Of a stretch of 64,000 bases of DNA, positions 1-8,854 are shown piece by piece. Source of the stretch: Vulcanimicrobiota bacterium. Its GTDB lineage: Bacteria; Vulcanimicrobiota; Xenobia; Xenobiales; JADMJV01. The notes under the pieces are model-generated. The model was not told where the DNA came from. It worked only from the letters and a program-made list of their open reading frames with translations, and ran no database searches. The translations under genes were made by a program, and so were the position numbers. Where the stretch lies: assembly GCA_017307785.1 (NCBI GenBank), contig JAFKGI010000014.1, positions 62,001 through 126,000 of the forward strand, given 5' to 3'. Position 1 is the stretch's first letter. Each line of letters starts with the position of its first letter.

Positions 1-1
1 C

Positions 2-175
2 GCCAAACCGATGAAGCTCGCTCCGTTGCGCCCTGATCTAGATGAGTTGCTGGAAGAAGGCGTGATCTCTCAGCAGGAATATCGTCAGATGGGTGGCCGG
101 GCTAAAACGCCCCCGTCAACGACCGGCGCGCGCCGGAACCAGGGAGTAGTGGGCGGCGTCGGCACGAGCCAGTAG
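2..175 (+). CDS. 3' end of an unidentified gene (SHOCT-like tail)
   Basis: An open frame enters from the left edge and stops at TAG 173-175; the other two forward frames stop within the first 36 bases. The visible tail contains LDELLEEGVISQQEYRQM, which resembles the short SHOCT module (a C-terminal oligomerisation motif of about 30 residues found on many unrelated proteins). The last 60 bases overlap the 3' end of the convergent gene on the other strand, so the frame may be real only up to about position 110. The body of the protein lies outside the window and its function cannot be told. Confidence 0.4.
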   Translation, partial: AKPMKLAPLRPDLDELLEEGVISQQEYRQMGGRAKTPPSTTGARRNQGVVGGVGTSQ

Positions 176-589
176 TTCATTCGCGAAACGGTCTTCCTGA
201 TACCACAGCACCTGCAGATGCAGGGTGGAAACGACGCCGCAAACCACCAGCGCAAAGAGGGATGCGCTCGAGCCGGCGGTTTTGAAAAGCAGGGCACTGG
301 AAAGCACGGCGATGGTCAGCCAGAGTAACTGGTAGACGGGGCGGCGTTCCGCCTGCGAGCGTTGCCAGTTATGGCACATGTCGCCAACCGTTTGGCCCGG
401 TAGATCTCGTAGTTTGGACAGAAATGCCTTCAGGTGCTGTCCGTCGTGGCCCTCCTGGCGTAATTCCCAGAGGCGGCTCTGCAGTTGACGCTGGAATTGG
501 GAGCGAGAAAGTTGTTCGGCGATCATAACTCGAGTATAGACGAGGTACGCTCGGGCGGTGGTTAGCAACCTTGTTACGGATTCCGCCAA
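116..589 (-). CDS. Small two-helix membrane protein, unknown
   Basis: A 157-residue frame with a charged, probably helical N-terminal half rich in Gln and Arg, followed by two hydrophobic segments (about residues 87-103 and 107-127) and a short tail. It looks like a small inner-membrane protein; I do not recognise a family. The start is uncertain. TTG at 589 sits 18 bases after the AraC gene and would continue the same transcript; an internal ATG at 526 gives 136 residues. Neither has a strong ribosome binding site. It is the last gene of a leftward SDR-AraC-membrane protein group. Confidence 0.5.
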   Translation of the reverse strand: MAESVTRLLTTARAYLVYTRVMIAEQLSRSQFQRQLQSRLWELRQEGHDGQHLKAFLSKLRDLPGQTVGDMCHNWQRSQAERRPVYQLLWLTIAVLSSALLFKTAGSSASLFALVVCGVVSTLHLQVLWYQEDRFANELLARADAAHYSLVPARAGR

Positions 590-607
590 CCTGTAAACAG
601 TTCGTTA

Positions 608-1477
608 TCAATTTAAGACGGACGTACCACGCAGGCGCGCGATGTCGCGCTGGGGCGGATGTCCGAACAGCCGACTGTATTCGCGGCTGAACTGAGACGG
701 GCTGTTGTAGCCCACCTGATAGCTGACCGAGGCCGCATCGGCCACCTCGGAGAGCAGCAAGCGGCGCGCTTCCTGGAGGCGAAGCTGCTTTTGGTATTGC
801 AGGGGGCTCATGGCCGTGACGGCTTTGAACTGATGATGCAGCCCGGAGGAACTCATGTTGAACTGGCGGGCGATGTGCTCGATGCGCAACGGCTCCGCGT
901 AGTTGTCTTTTAACCAGCGAATCGCGCCCACGATCCCGGAGGAGTCGGGACGAGCCATTCGGCGCAGGCGGTCCCCCTGGGGTCCGACCAGCAGATGGTA
1001 AACGATTTCATGCTGGATGAGCGGTGCCAGCACGGGAATGTCGGAGGGTGTCTCGAGCAGGCGCAACAGACGGATCAGCGCGCCGGTCAGGGCGGGCGTC
1101 AGAGGACTGACGCCCAGGCCCGGTTGGTCGGGGGTTTTGACTTCCGTCTCGCTGTTGGTGCGAGACATGACGTCGGTGATGAGTCGTGGAGGAAGATCCA
1201 GTCGAACACCCAGGTAGGGTCCCTCGATCACCTTGCCCACCGTGGGCAGATCCACAGATACCAGCAAATAGTGGTTGGGATCATAGGTGTAGGTTTGGTC
1301 AGCCAGAGTCACGACCTTGCGACCCTGTGCTACGACGCACAATGCAGGTTGCTGCAATACGTGCGACGGCTCACTTTGGCCCTGCCAGCGGTGCAAAAAG
1401 AGTGTATCGATTGCGGTCTGCAGGTTCCCCTGCTCAGGGTGCAGACTTCCCGCCAGCTTTGCCAATTCGTCAACCAT
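608..1477 (-). CDS. AraC family transcriptional regulator with AraC_N domain
   Basis: 289 residues. The N-terminal half matches the cupin-like AraC_N effector domain (LFLHRWQ, then QPALCVVAQGRK, about residues 27-110). The C-terminal 100 residues carry the two helix-turn-helix units typical of AraC proteins, with LRIEHIARQFNMSSSGLHHQ in the first and the signature VSYQVGYNSPSQFSREYSRL in the second. ATG at 1477 is preceded by GAAAGG. The gene starts 18 bases after the SDR gene stops, on the same strand. AraC_N regulators often sit next to the oxidoreductase they control, so autoregulation plus control of the SDR gene is a reasonable inference; the ligand is unknown. Confidence 0.9.
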   Translation of the reverse strand: MVDELAKLAGSLHPEQGNLQTAIDTLFLHRWQGQSEPSHVLQQPALCVVAQGRKVVTLADQTYTYDPNHYLLVSVDLPTVGKVIEGPYLGVRLDLPPRLITDVMSRTNSETEVKTPDQPGLGVSPLTPALTGALIRLLRLLETPSDIPVLAPLIQHEIVYHLLVGPQGDRLRRMARPDSSGIVGAIRWLKDNYAEPLRIEHIARQFNMSSSGLHHQFKAVTAMSPLQYQKQLRLQEARRLLLSEVADAASVSYQVGYNSPSQFSREYSRLFGHPPQRDIARLRGTSVLN

Positions 1478-1495
1478 GTTCGCTGCCTTTCTCGT

Positions 1496-2230
1496 TTAGA
1501 AGCCGCCGGTGGGGCGGACGATGATTTCGCTGACCGAGACTTCGGCCGGCTGTTCGATGGCGTAGGCGATCGAGCGAGCGATTGCCTCCGCGGGGATGGC
1601 GTTGGAGCGGAATTCGTCCATGCCTTTCTGAGCGTCGGGGTCGGTAATGGTGTGGGCCAGTTCCGATTCGGTGACACCGGGACTGATGACGGTGACGCGA
1701 ATATCGCGGCCCACTTCCTGGCGCAGCCCCTCAGAAATGGCTCCCACCGCAAACTTGGTGGCGCAATAGACGGCGGCCGTGGGTACCACCTGGTGGCCGC
1801 CGATCGAGGACAGGTTGATGATATGGCCGGACTTCCGAGCCTGCATCCGCGGTAAGGCGGCGGCGATGCCGTAGAGCACGCCCTTGACGTTGACGTCAAT
1901 CATCCGGTCCCACTCGTCCACCAGCAGGCGGTCGAGGTTGGAGAGCGGCATCAGACCGGCGTTGTTGACCAGCACGTCCACCTGACCGTAAACTTTTTCG
2001 GCCCGGGCCACCAACGCCTCCACATCCTCGCGTTGGGTGACGTCCACCGCCTGAAATTCAGCGGTGCCGCCGGCGGCTCGGATTTCCTCGACCAATTTTT
2101 CCAGTCGCTCGGTGCGGCGGGCTCCCACCATCAGACGGGCGCCGCGCTGGCCCAGGAGGCGAGCGGTGGCTTCTCCGATACCGCTACTGGCACCGGTGAT
2201 GACAACAACTTTTTCAGCAATCTCAGACAT
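1496..2230 (-). CDS. Short-chain dehydrogenase/reductase, active type
   Basis: 244 residues, the usual classical SDR length. It carries the cofactor motif TGASSGIG (residues 12-19), the NNAG motif, the catalytic serine in NLSSIGG and the YCATK version of YxxxK, so it should be an NAD(P)-dependent oxidoreductase. The substrate cannot be deduced. The Arg pair soon after the Gly-rich motif (GARRTER) suggests NADP(H) preference. ATG at 2230 has AGGGG about 9 bases upstream; the frame stays open further upstream, but that extension has no SDR similarity. The AraC regulator gene follows directly, suggesting a small co-regulated unit divergent from the metallopeptidase gene. Confidence 0.92.
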   Translation of the reverse strand: MSEIAEKVVVITGASSGIGEATARLLGQRGARLMVGARRTERLEKLVEEIRAAGGTAEFQAVDVTQREDVEALVARAEKVYGQVDVLVNNAGLMPLSNLDRLLVDEWDRMIDVNVKGVLYGIAAALPRMQARKSGHIINLSSIGGHQVVPTAAVYCATKFAVGAISEGLRQEVGRDIRVTVISPGVTESELAHTITDPDAQKGMDEFRSNAIPAEAIARSIAYAIEQPAEVSVSEIIVRPTGGF

Positions 2231-2460
2231 TTTTGTTACCCCTAGTTTTTCGTTTTCTGCGGTGCACCCTGTGTTTAGAGTATGCCTCACCGGGGCGGGG
2301 GACAGGTAGAAAGATGCTGCCGTCGTCTTGCCTGATCCTGCAAGCCCTATTTTTGAGATCTTTCCAGACACACGGGTTCGACTGGGGTCTGGCAGGCTCT
2401 CGCTCTGGTCCACTTGCCCAAACGAAAGGGAAGTGGATTGGGCCTACGGAACTGGCGCGG

Positions 2461-4152
2461 GTGAACGTTTTCAAACGACTCTGCGCAACCGCGCTCTGCA
2501 CGGTGGCCATCGCGGGCTGCGGCAGCGACTCCGGTCCCCTCTTTTCCACAACTTCTGGCTCCACCAGCGCCGACTCCCCTCAGCTTACCGGCACCATTCG
2601 CTATCAGCGGCTGTTGCCGGGCACGAACCTTACGGCGGACTCTCCGCAACGGGGGCAGAGCCGGCTGGATTTTGCTCATCCGGTCGCCAGCGGATGCCGT
2701 TTCGTGCATGTGCAAGCATTGGACGCCGCCAACAACGTGTTGGCCGAGACCGCGACCAACGCTCAGGGCAGTTACCGGCTGGTGCTGCCGAACGGAACCG
2801 GACAAGTCAAGGTGCGGGTCCTTTCGGAAACGTTTCCAGTCGCCGGCTTTCAGGGCGGCATTCGTGTCCAGGACAACACTCGCAACGGTGCTCTTTACGG
2901 CTCCGACTCTTCTCTGGTCGAGCCCTCCGTCGGTCAACTCGATATGCTCTTGCCCAGCGGTTATGACGCTCAGGGTGTTCAGGCCGAAGGTGCGGTGCGC
3001 AGCGCCTCTCCTTTCGCATGCCTGGACGGGATTCTGACGGGTTACCTGTTCTGGGTTTCGGCAGGCGTGGATCCAACCACTTTGCCGCGCTGTGTGACCA
3101 ACTGGAGCGAGCTGAATCGGAACACCAAAGGCGATACCAATACCGGAGCTATCGAAACCAGCCACTTCACCAGCGGGACCAACCAGCTGTTCATCCTGGG
3201 TGATAAGAACACCGACACCGATGAACACGATTGGCACGTCATGGTTCACGAGTTCGGGCACTGGATTCAGTTTAACCGATTCCGCGCCAACGGCGGCGGC
3301 GGCAACCACGGTTCGGGAGACATCAAAGATCCGCGTCTGGCTTTTGGAGAGGGCTTCGGCAACGCCACCGGCGGTCTGGCTCTGAACGACCCGATTTATC
3401 GCGACACCGATAGCGGAAACGGCAGTTGCCACAGCATGGAGCGCAACTTGAGCTTGTCGGATCCCAACCCCGGCTGGTTTTCCGAGGCCTCGGTGGAGGC
3501 CATGATTTTGGACCTCTTCGATCCAGTGGGACTGGAGGCTGGCTCGAACTTTCAAGACAATCTGGCTTTGCCGGTGACTCGCTTGCGGGAAGCCATGGAT
3601 TACCAGAAGGCTTCTCCGGCTCTGACCACGATCTTCAGTTTTCTGGCCGGCCTGCGAGCCAATGGTGTGCTGCTCAGCGACCTCGAGCCGCTGTTGGCCA
3701 GCGTTACCATCAACGCCAATTTTGGCATCAACTCGGTGGATGATTTCGCAGCGGGAGAAACGCACTCCGCCGGCGTGGACACGGCCCTGCCGGTTTATCT
3801 GGACGTCACCTCGCTGGTGAGCCGCGCCAACTCCGATCAGCAGCCCGTTTCTTTGTCCTTGAAGCGTCAGTTGTCCACCGTCGATAACTGGATGCAGGGG
3901 AACAAACTGTGGAAGTTCATCGGCGATGGGCAACCGCTGGGGGTCTTGATTCAAAACAGTACCTCGGCCGTAGGCAACGTCAATCTCGAGGTCTATGAGG
4001 ATGGAAGAAGCATCGGGTCCAGAGTGCCCGCTACCCCCACCACTGACGTTGTCTGGCTTTTCCCTACGACCGTTCCCGGTCGCGTCTACATTCTCGACTT
4101 CACGAATCAGGGGCAGACGGACACGACCGTCCAGGTCCTGTTCGAGCACTGA
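2461..4152 (+). CDS. Secreted lipoprotein with zinc metallopeptidase motif
   Basis: 563 residues from GTG 2461. The N-terminus is a lipoprotein signal: basic start, hydrophobic core and lipobox AIAGC. A carboxypeptidase-regulatory or Ig-like segment follows (VLAETATNAQGSYRLVLPNG). Residues 263-267 are HEFGH, a gluzincin-type HExxH zinc site, and about 35 residues later LAFGEGFGNA could supply the third ligand, as in collagenase- and M36-like peptidases. The C-terminal part looks like a beta-sandwich. It should be a membrane-anchored, externally facing zinc protease; substrate unknown. The frame is open upstream to 2233, but only the GTG gives a clean signal peptide. The next gene begins just after or overlapping its stop. 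Confidence 0.8.
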   Translation: MNVFKRLCATALCTVAIAGCGSDSGPLFSTTSGSTSADSPQLTGTIRYQRLLPGTNLTADSPQRGQSRLDFAHPVASGCRFVHVQALDAANNVLAETATNAQGSYRLVLPNGTGQVKVRVLSETFPVAGFQGGIRVQDNTRNGALYGSDSSLVEPSVGQLDMLLPSGYDAQGVQAEGAVRSASPFACLDGILTGYLFWVSAGVDPTTLPRCVTNWSELNRNTKGDTNTGAIETSHFTSGTNQLFILGDKNTDTDEHDWHVMVHEFGHWIQFNRFRANGGGGNHGSGDIKDPRLAFGEGFGNATGGLALNDPIYRDTDSGNGSCHSMERNLSLSDPNPGWFSEASVEAMILDLFDPVGLEAGSNFQDNLALPVTRLREAMDYQKASPALTTIFSFLAGLRANGVLLSDLEPLLASVTINANFGINSVDDFAAGETHSAGVDTALPVYLDVTSLVSRANSDQQPVSLSLKRQLSTVDNWMQGNKLWKFIGDGQPLGVLIQNSTSAVGNVNLEVYEDGRSIGSRVPATPTTDVVWLFPTTVPGRVYILDFTNQGQTDTTVQVLFEH

Positions 4153-4169
4153 TGGGAGTTCAATCTAGG

Positions 4170-4592
4170 ATGATGAGAAGAATCGCTTTCTGGCTGGCCC
4201 TGGGGGCCGCCTCGCTGGCCAAGCCCAGTCTGCCGGTGGAGATCAAGAACGCTGGCAACCATGTCACGGTCGTCTTCCAGAAGCCCGCCCAACAGATCCA
4301 GGTGGAGGTAAAGGGCACCGGCTCCGTCTCGATGGCGGCCGTTTCTCGAGAAGCTTCCTCGCTGAATGCCGGTCAAGAAATCCAGGTTCCGGTTCGCTAC
4401 CAGGTCAGCGACCGGAATGGTCTGGGCGGTCTGGCGGTACACGTGAGCGCCGACTTCGGCGCCGGTCGGGAGTCGCAATGGCGGACTTTCGACCTGGTTT
4501 TGCCGGCCGCTCCGGTGCGAGCCAGGACGCAGTCAGGCAACTCCAGCCAGGACGTCATTCTGGTGCCCAGTCAGACCAAGATCCCGCGTTAA
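4170..4592 (+). CDS. Secreted protein of unknown function
   Basis: 140 residues with a signal peptide (MMRRIAFWLALGAASLA) and a Val- and Ser-rich body that reads like a single beta-sandwich domain. No catalytic motif or named family was recognised. ATG 4170 places the signal peptide at the N-terminus; an in-frame ATG at 4152 overlaps the stop of the lipoprotein peptidase and would add six residues. The position right behind the metallopeptidase and before a C11 protease suggests one transcript for surface or periplasmic functions. Confidence 0.65.
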   Translation: MMRRIAFWLALGAASLAKPSLPVEIKNAGNHVTVVFQKPAQQIQVEVKGTGSVSMAAVSREASSLNAGQEIQVPVRYQVSDRNGLGGLAVHVSADFGAGRESQWRTFDLVLPAAPVRARTQSGNSSQDVILVPSQTKIPR

Positions 4593-4644
4593 GTTTACAA
4601 GCCGCTCCCTGATCCCCGAGCCCATTCCGTGATAGAGATGGTTT

Positions 4645-5823
4645 ATGCTGATCGGGAGCGCACCCAAACGAGACTGGACCGTTCTTTATTATTTGAACGG
4701 CAACAACGACTTGCAGCCCGACCTGGTGCGCAACCTGATCGACGTGGAAAAAGTGGGACCCACCGACCAGGTGACCATCGTGGCTCAGTTGTCGCGCGGG
4801 CCCGAGGAGAAGAAGTCCAAGCTGGACGGTGACTGGACCGGCATGCGCCGCTACGTAGTCGGTCAGAGTTCTTCCCGTTCCAAGCTCGGCAGTAAGCCGG
4901 TCCACGTTCAGGACCAGTCTCCCAACCACGGAGACAGCGCCACGCTGGCCGATTTCCTCGACTGGGGCCTGAAAAACTACCCGGCCAAGCACACCATGCT
5001 GGTGATCGGAGATCACGGTAAGGGATACCAGGGCACCGGCTTCGACTACGTCCACAAGGACGTGCTCGACCTCAAGGAGTTCCAGCAGAGTCTGGCCGGG
5101 AAAAAGCCCGACCTGTTGGTCATGGACGCCTGCGAAATGGGAGCCGTGGAAGTGGCTTATCAGTTGCGAGACTCCGCCAAAGTGCTGGTCGCCTCGGAAG
5201 AAATCATCGGCACCGTCGGCCTACCCCACAAAGACTTCCTGGGTCACCTCATCGCCAACCCCAAATTGACGCCCCAGCAGCTGGCCAAGGACTTCGTCAA
5301 CCTGTCGGCTGACGATACCATCCGACGCTCCGAAAAAGGCAAGCCGCAGGCTGCCGAACAGCTGGCCGCCATCCGTCTGGACCGTATGGAGGCAGTCGCC
5401 GAGAGCATGGGTGAGTTGGGGCGCAGCCTGGCCGCCAGCCAGGTGTCGCGGGCGAAACTGAAGGAGCTGATCGAGGAGACTCAGCACTTCAACCTGGACT
5501 CTGATGTGAAACCAGACTGTGACTACCGGGACATCGGCCACTTTTGTCGCCTGCTGAAGGAAGGCGTGCAAGACCCGAAAGTGCAAGCGGCGGCCCTGCG
5601 GGTGGAAAAAGTCTTGCACAGTGCTCTGCTCAGCAATCAGAATTCCGGCGAGGAGTTGATGGAGGGCAACGGGCTTTCCGTCTATCTGCCGGCGGGCCGG
5701 ATCAAAGCCGCTCCCACCATGAAGTCTCCGGGGGGCAAGCATAAACTGCCGCAACTGGCTTACCAGCAGCTGGAATTCGACAAGGCCACCGGCTGGTCCA
5801 AGTGGCTGGAGAAGCGCTTCTAA
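4645..5823 (+). CDS. Clostripain-type (C11) cysteine peptidase
   Basis: 392 residues. It opens with the C11 hallmark DWTVLYYLNGNNDL. The catalytic pair is visible: His124 in VIGDHGKGYQG and Cys163 in LLVMDACEMGAVEVAYQL, followed by the conserved VLVASEE. C11 enzymes cleave after Arg or Lys, often after self-processing. No signal peptide is seen, so it is either cytoplasmic or exported by another route. A second C11 gene lies at 52010-53068 in this window. ATG 4645 begins right before the first conserved strand. Confidence 0.88.
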   Translation: MLIGSAPKRDWTVLYYLNGNNDLQPDLVRNLIDVEKVGPTDQVTIVAQLSRGPEEKKSKLDGDWTGMRRYVVGQSSSRSKLGSKPVHVQDQSPNHGDSATLADFLDWGLKNYPAKHTMLVIGDHGKGYQGTGFDYVHKDVLDLKEFQQSLAGKKPDLLVMDACEMGAVEVAYQLRDSAKVLVASEEIIGTVGLPHKDFLGHLIANPKLTPQQLAKDFVNLSADDTIRRSEKGKPQAAEQLAAIRLDRMEAVAESMGELGRSLAASQVSRAKLKELIEETQHFNLDSDVKPDCDYRDIGHFCRLLKEGVQDPKVQAAALRVEKVLHSALLSNQNSGEELMEGNGLSVYLPAGRIKAAPTMKSPGGKHKLPQLAYQQLEFDKATGWSKWLEKRF

Positions 5824-5824
5824 C

Positions 5825-7195
5825 TTATTTGGACCAGGCTGGAGCACCGGCCTTGATCATCAAGGCTTCGGTCGGCCAGTAGCCGCGGCGCACCGACTCA
5901 CACGGGCTGGTTTCGCGTTCCGACCAGACTAACCGCGGTTTGCTGCGCAGCAGACGAGTCACGTTATCCAGGGTCTCATCGGCGAAGTGCTTGCTGCCGC
6001 CGCACAGCAGGCGCTCCAGACGCCAGAGGGCGTAGAGCTGAGCCGAAGAGTTGGGCGCTTCCAGGTAGGGCAGTAATTCCTCGATGCGATTGGGAGCGGC
6101 CAGCACTTTGTCCAGGTCGGAAAGGTCGGAGGGCTCGGGGATTTCCGAGGCGGTCGGAGCCGCCGGGGTCGGCTCGCTTTCCAGCTGAGGACCCACGAAT
6201 CCACGAGGGGTTTCCGCGCGTACTACGGCTACGCTCAGAGTGGGACCGGCCGCCGGCAGGTTGCCGGGAGCCGGATGGTCGCCGATCCAGACGGCGGCTG
6301 TCAGGATGCGTTCCAGGCGGGCCTGGCTAAAGTAGCGCACGAACTCGTGCCCTTGCGGAATGTCGCGCTGGTCGAAGAAAACCGCTCGGCGCGAGAAGAC
6401 GGAATCGTACTGGCTCTCGGTCATGCGTGGAAAGGAGGAGCCGCCCGCCATGCCGCGGATGGCGTGACGCATTTGCAGCACCTGGTCCCGGAATCCGGAG
6501 CCCACGTAGGGGGAGATCGTCATCCACATCAAGTCTGCCTTGGACTTGGGACCGTCGAAATCGATCTGGCCGTTGTACCAGACGTTGTAATCCAGGTCGG
6601 AGCCGGTCAAAGCCCAGCTGTTGTAGCGCAAAGGCTGATCGGGATCGTAAGAGGCGGTCTTGGGAATCTCGTCTTCGTAAACCATGTTGGGAAACAGCGC
6701 TCCGGCCGAAACCTCGCAGCCCAGGCTGTGAGCCATCACGTCGATTTTGGCGTTGGGGAACTCTTTCTGCAGACGCAGCAACATTTGTCGGGCGGCGTTG
6801 TGGCCTACGATGCGGGCTCGCTCTACTTTGGTCAGATAGGCGTTCTTGGATCGCCACGGAGTCAGCGCACCGGGAGCGGCCGAGTCCCACTCCAGTCCCA
6901 CCACCACGGTTTTACGACCTAACTTGTTGAGCACTCCGTAGCAGCGGTCGGCCACTTCTTGGAACTGATTGGCCCCATCTTCGCGCGGCACGTTGTAGCC
7001 GTGGACGAGCACCACGATGTGCTCGGGCTGGTCCTGAATGCGGTGAACGTTGTAGAGCGTTTCGCCGACCGTGAACTCGGACAACTGCGAGCCGTCTCCC
7101 AACCAGGCCAGGGCAAAAGGCTGTTGGGCCAGCACCGCCCCGCTCAGCCACCACACCATCAGGAACCGTGTAAAAATCTTCAATAGAAAAGGCAT
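5825..7195 (-). CDS. Secreted alpha/beta hydrolase (DUF900-like)
   Basis: 456 residues. ATG 7195 has GGAGG about 6 bases upstream and starts a signal peptide (MPFLLKIFTRFLMVWWLSGAVLA). The oxyanion motif VVLVHGYNVPRED is followed by the nucleophile elbow MAHSLGCEV (AHSLG), as in DUF900-type alpha/beta hydrolases. The C-terminal 130 residues are a separate helical region with HEAT-like leucine spacing. It probably acts as an exported esterase or lipase-like enzyme; substrate unknown. The frame is open another 530 bases upstream, but that extension overlaps the FHA gene and has no ribosome binding site. It is convergent with the C11 gene, with no terminator hairpin between them. Confidence 0.82.
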   Translation of the reverse strand: MPFLLKIFTRFLMVWWLSGAVLAQQPFALAWLGDGSQLSEFTVGETLYNVHRIQDQPEHIVVLVHGYNVPREDGANQFQEVADRCYGVLNKLGRKTVVVGLEWDSAAPGALTPWRSKNAYLTKVERARIVGHNAARQMLLRLQKEFPNAKIDVMAHSLGCEVSAGALFPNMVYEDEIPKTASYDPDQPLRYNSWALTGSDLDYNVWYNGQIDFDGPKSKADLMWMTISPYVGSGFRDQVLQMRHAIRGMAGGSSFPRMTESQYDSVFSRRAVFFDQRDIPQGHEFVRYFSQARLERILTAAVWIGDHPAPGNLPAAGPTLSVAVVRAETPRGFVGPQLESEPTPAAPTASEIPEPSDLSDLDKVLAAPNRIEELLPYLEAPNSSAQLYALWRLERLLCGGSKHFADETLDNVTRLLRSKPRLVWSERETSPCESVRRGYWPTEALMIKAGAPAWSK

Positions 7196-7258
7196 ACTAA
7201 GCCTCCGGGATAGTTCCTGCGCAGGGACCTTTTGCTCGGCGGGTGAACGCCAAAGGGA

Positions 7259-8854
7259 ATGGAGCAAATGGTTTTTGTGGCCGTCAGCCCCGACGGCAAG
7301 CGTCACGAGTGGACGCTGGAGGATGAGGATTATCAGGTCGGCCGAGCCGATGGGCAGACACGCCCCTATCACCTGGCCGTGGAGGGAGATCCGCACCTTT
7401 CCCGTCAGCACTTCAGCGTCCGTCTCCACAACGGGCGCATGCAGGTGCGCCGCAATCCGGGAGCGCGCAATCCGATTTTTTGGAACGGTCAGGAAAACGA
7501 CGCCTTCGAAATCAAGGTCGGCCAGTTTTTCACCACCGGCAAAACTCAGTTTGGCTTGCGCCGTCAGCAGGCCCCCGGAGAGCTGACCCTCTTCGGTTTC
7601 TCCAAAGAGAAAGCACGCTTGCGCCGACTGCAGGATTGTTTTGACGCCGTCATTCAGTTGCTCGAGCGGTTGCGCAAAGACCCGACCAGCTCCACTCCCT
7701 GGCGGCCGGCCTTTGAAGTCATTCACAATCTGTTACCTCGGGTGGAGCAACTGCTTTTCGTGGAAATTCTGGGCTCCAAGCAGCGCGTCCTCGACCGCCA
7801 GGGCGAGGGCGAGGAATCGATTCCCGGAGAGCTCGTGCGCCAGGCGTTGGAGCAATATTCCACCGTCACTCTGGTCACGCAGTCCCACAGTCCCGAGACC
7901 GACCAGACGGTGGCGGCCATCGCGCGCTGGCGGGTGCTATCGCCGCTGCATGGCCTGGAATCGAGTTCCTACGCCTTGAGCGCCAGCGGCAGCGGCTACC
8001 TGGAGCCGGAGGATCTGGAGGAGGTGGCGGCCATCATCGACCTGGTGGCGGAACTGGTGGGGCATCATCTGGTGGTGCAGCAGGCTTCGGAATATAGCAA
8101 CCTGCTCGGCGTTTTCGGGCACCACGTGGGCACGCTGTTCAAGACCTCCGGGGCCCTGAGACTCTGGAACGATCGCAGTCAGAGCCCGGAAGTGCGCGGC
8201 GTTATCCATCACTTGCTGCCCATCTGGGGAGTGTCGCAGGCGATCTCGTTGCACAAAAAGCAGGGAGAGCAGGGTGCCTTGCCGGCGGATTGGGTGCTTC
8301 CCGGCTGGAATGACCCGCCGGCGGTGCTGGCCAGTCTGCGCTCGCTGGTGGCTTACTTGCACAGCAGCGTTCAATCGGAACCGCCTTTTTTGCCCTGGTG
8401 GCTGGAGGGCCAGCCGCTGGCCCTGGAAGAAAGCCCTTTGCTCAGCCTGCCGCCGCTCAACGACAACCCGGTGGTGCTCGACAAGACGCTGGCGCTGACC
8501 ATCGGGTTGGTGGAGATGCTGAACAATCTGCGCAAATATCCCGAACCTCGCGGAGCGGGACGAGAAGATCGTCGCGAATTGGCGGAGCTGCCCGAGGAAG
8601 AGCGGCGCGTCCATTTTCGCTGCTACCTGGAAGGCGAAACGGCCGTGGTAGAACTCGAACAACCGGTGGTCACAACGGGGGATGGCTCTATCCCGCAGTC
8701 GCGCAGCCTGGACCGCATTCGCGCGCTGGAGTCTCGGTTGTTGGGAGCGCTGGTGGAAACCGGGCGCACCGAGAAAGTTTCGGTGACCAGTCTGGAGCAT
8801 ATCTTGCGCGTGCGCCAACGCTGGATCTATCACTGGGGAAGGTTGTGCCGATGA
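7259..8854 (+). CDS. FHA-domain protein with a degenerate histidine-kinase-like C-terminus
   Basis: 531 residues. Residues 5-100 form an FHA phosphothreonine-binding domain with the conserved Gly-Arg (28-29) and SRQH (48-51). A middle region of about 230 residues has GAF-like hydrophobic spacing. Near residue 415-430 LTIGLVEMLNNLRKY resembles the N-box of GHKL ATPases, and the tail carries strand patterns of that fold, but no clear G boxes or phospho-acceptor His are seen; this part is inference. Its stop overlaps the next ATG by 4 nt. The FHA domain is likely to read phosphorylation by the kinase encoded two genes downstream. Confidence 0.8.
   Translation: MEQMVFVAVSPDGKRHEWTLEDEDYQVGRADGQTRPYHLAVEGDPHLSRQHFSVRLHNGRMQVRRNPGARNPIFWNGQENDAFEIKVGQFFTTGKTQFGLRRQQAPGELTLFGFSKEKARLRRLQDCFDAVIQLLERLRKDPTSSTPWRPAFEVIHNLLPRVEQLLFVEILGSKQRVLDRQGEGEESIPGELVRQALEQYSTVTLVTQSHSPETDQTVAAIARWRVLSPLHGLESSSYALSASGSGYLEPEDLEEVAAIIDLVAELVGHHLVVQQASEYSNLLGVFGHHVGTLFKTSGALRLWNDRSQSPEVRGVIHHLLPIWGVSQAISLHKKQGEQGALPADWVLPGWNDPPAVLASLRSLVAYLHSSVQSEPPFLPWWLEGQPLALEESPLLSLPPLNDNPVVLDKTLALTIGLVEMLNNLRKYPEPRGAGREDRRELAELPEEERRVHFRCYLEGETAVVELEQPVVTTGDGSIPQSRSLDRIRALESRLLGALVETGRTEKVSVTSLEHILRVRQRWIYHWGRLCR

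Noticed and set aside
995..1855. Long plus-strand open frame over the AraC and SDR genes
   Set aside because: It spans two recognised minus-strand genes and has no family similarity.
2347..4149. 600-codon open frame opposite the lipoprotein metallopeptidase
   Set aside because: Composition is typical of an antisense shadow in GC-rich DNA; no motif, and the opposite frame has a lipobox and HEFGH.
7196..7726. N-terminal extension of the alpha/beta hydrolase
   Set aside because: It overlaps the FHA gene, lacks a ribosome binding site and would bury the signal peptide.
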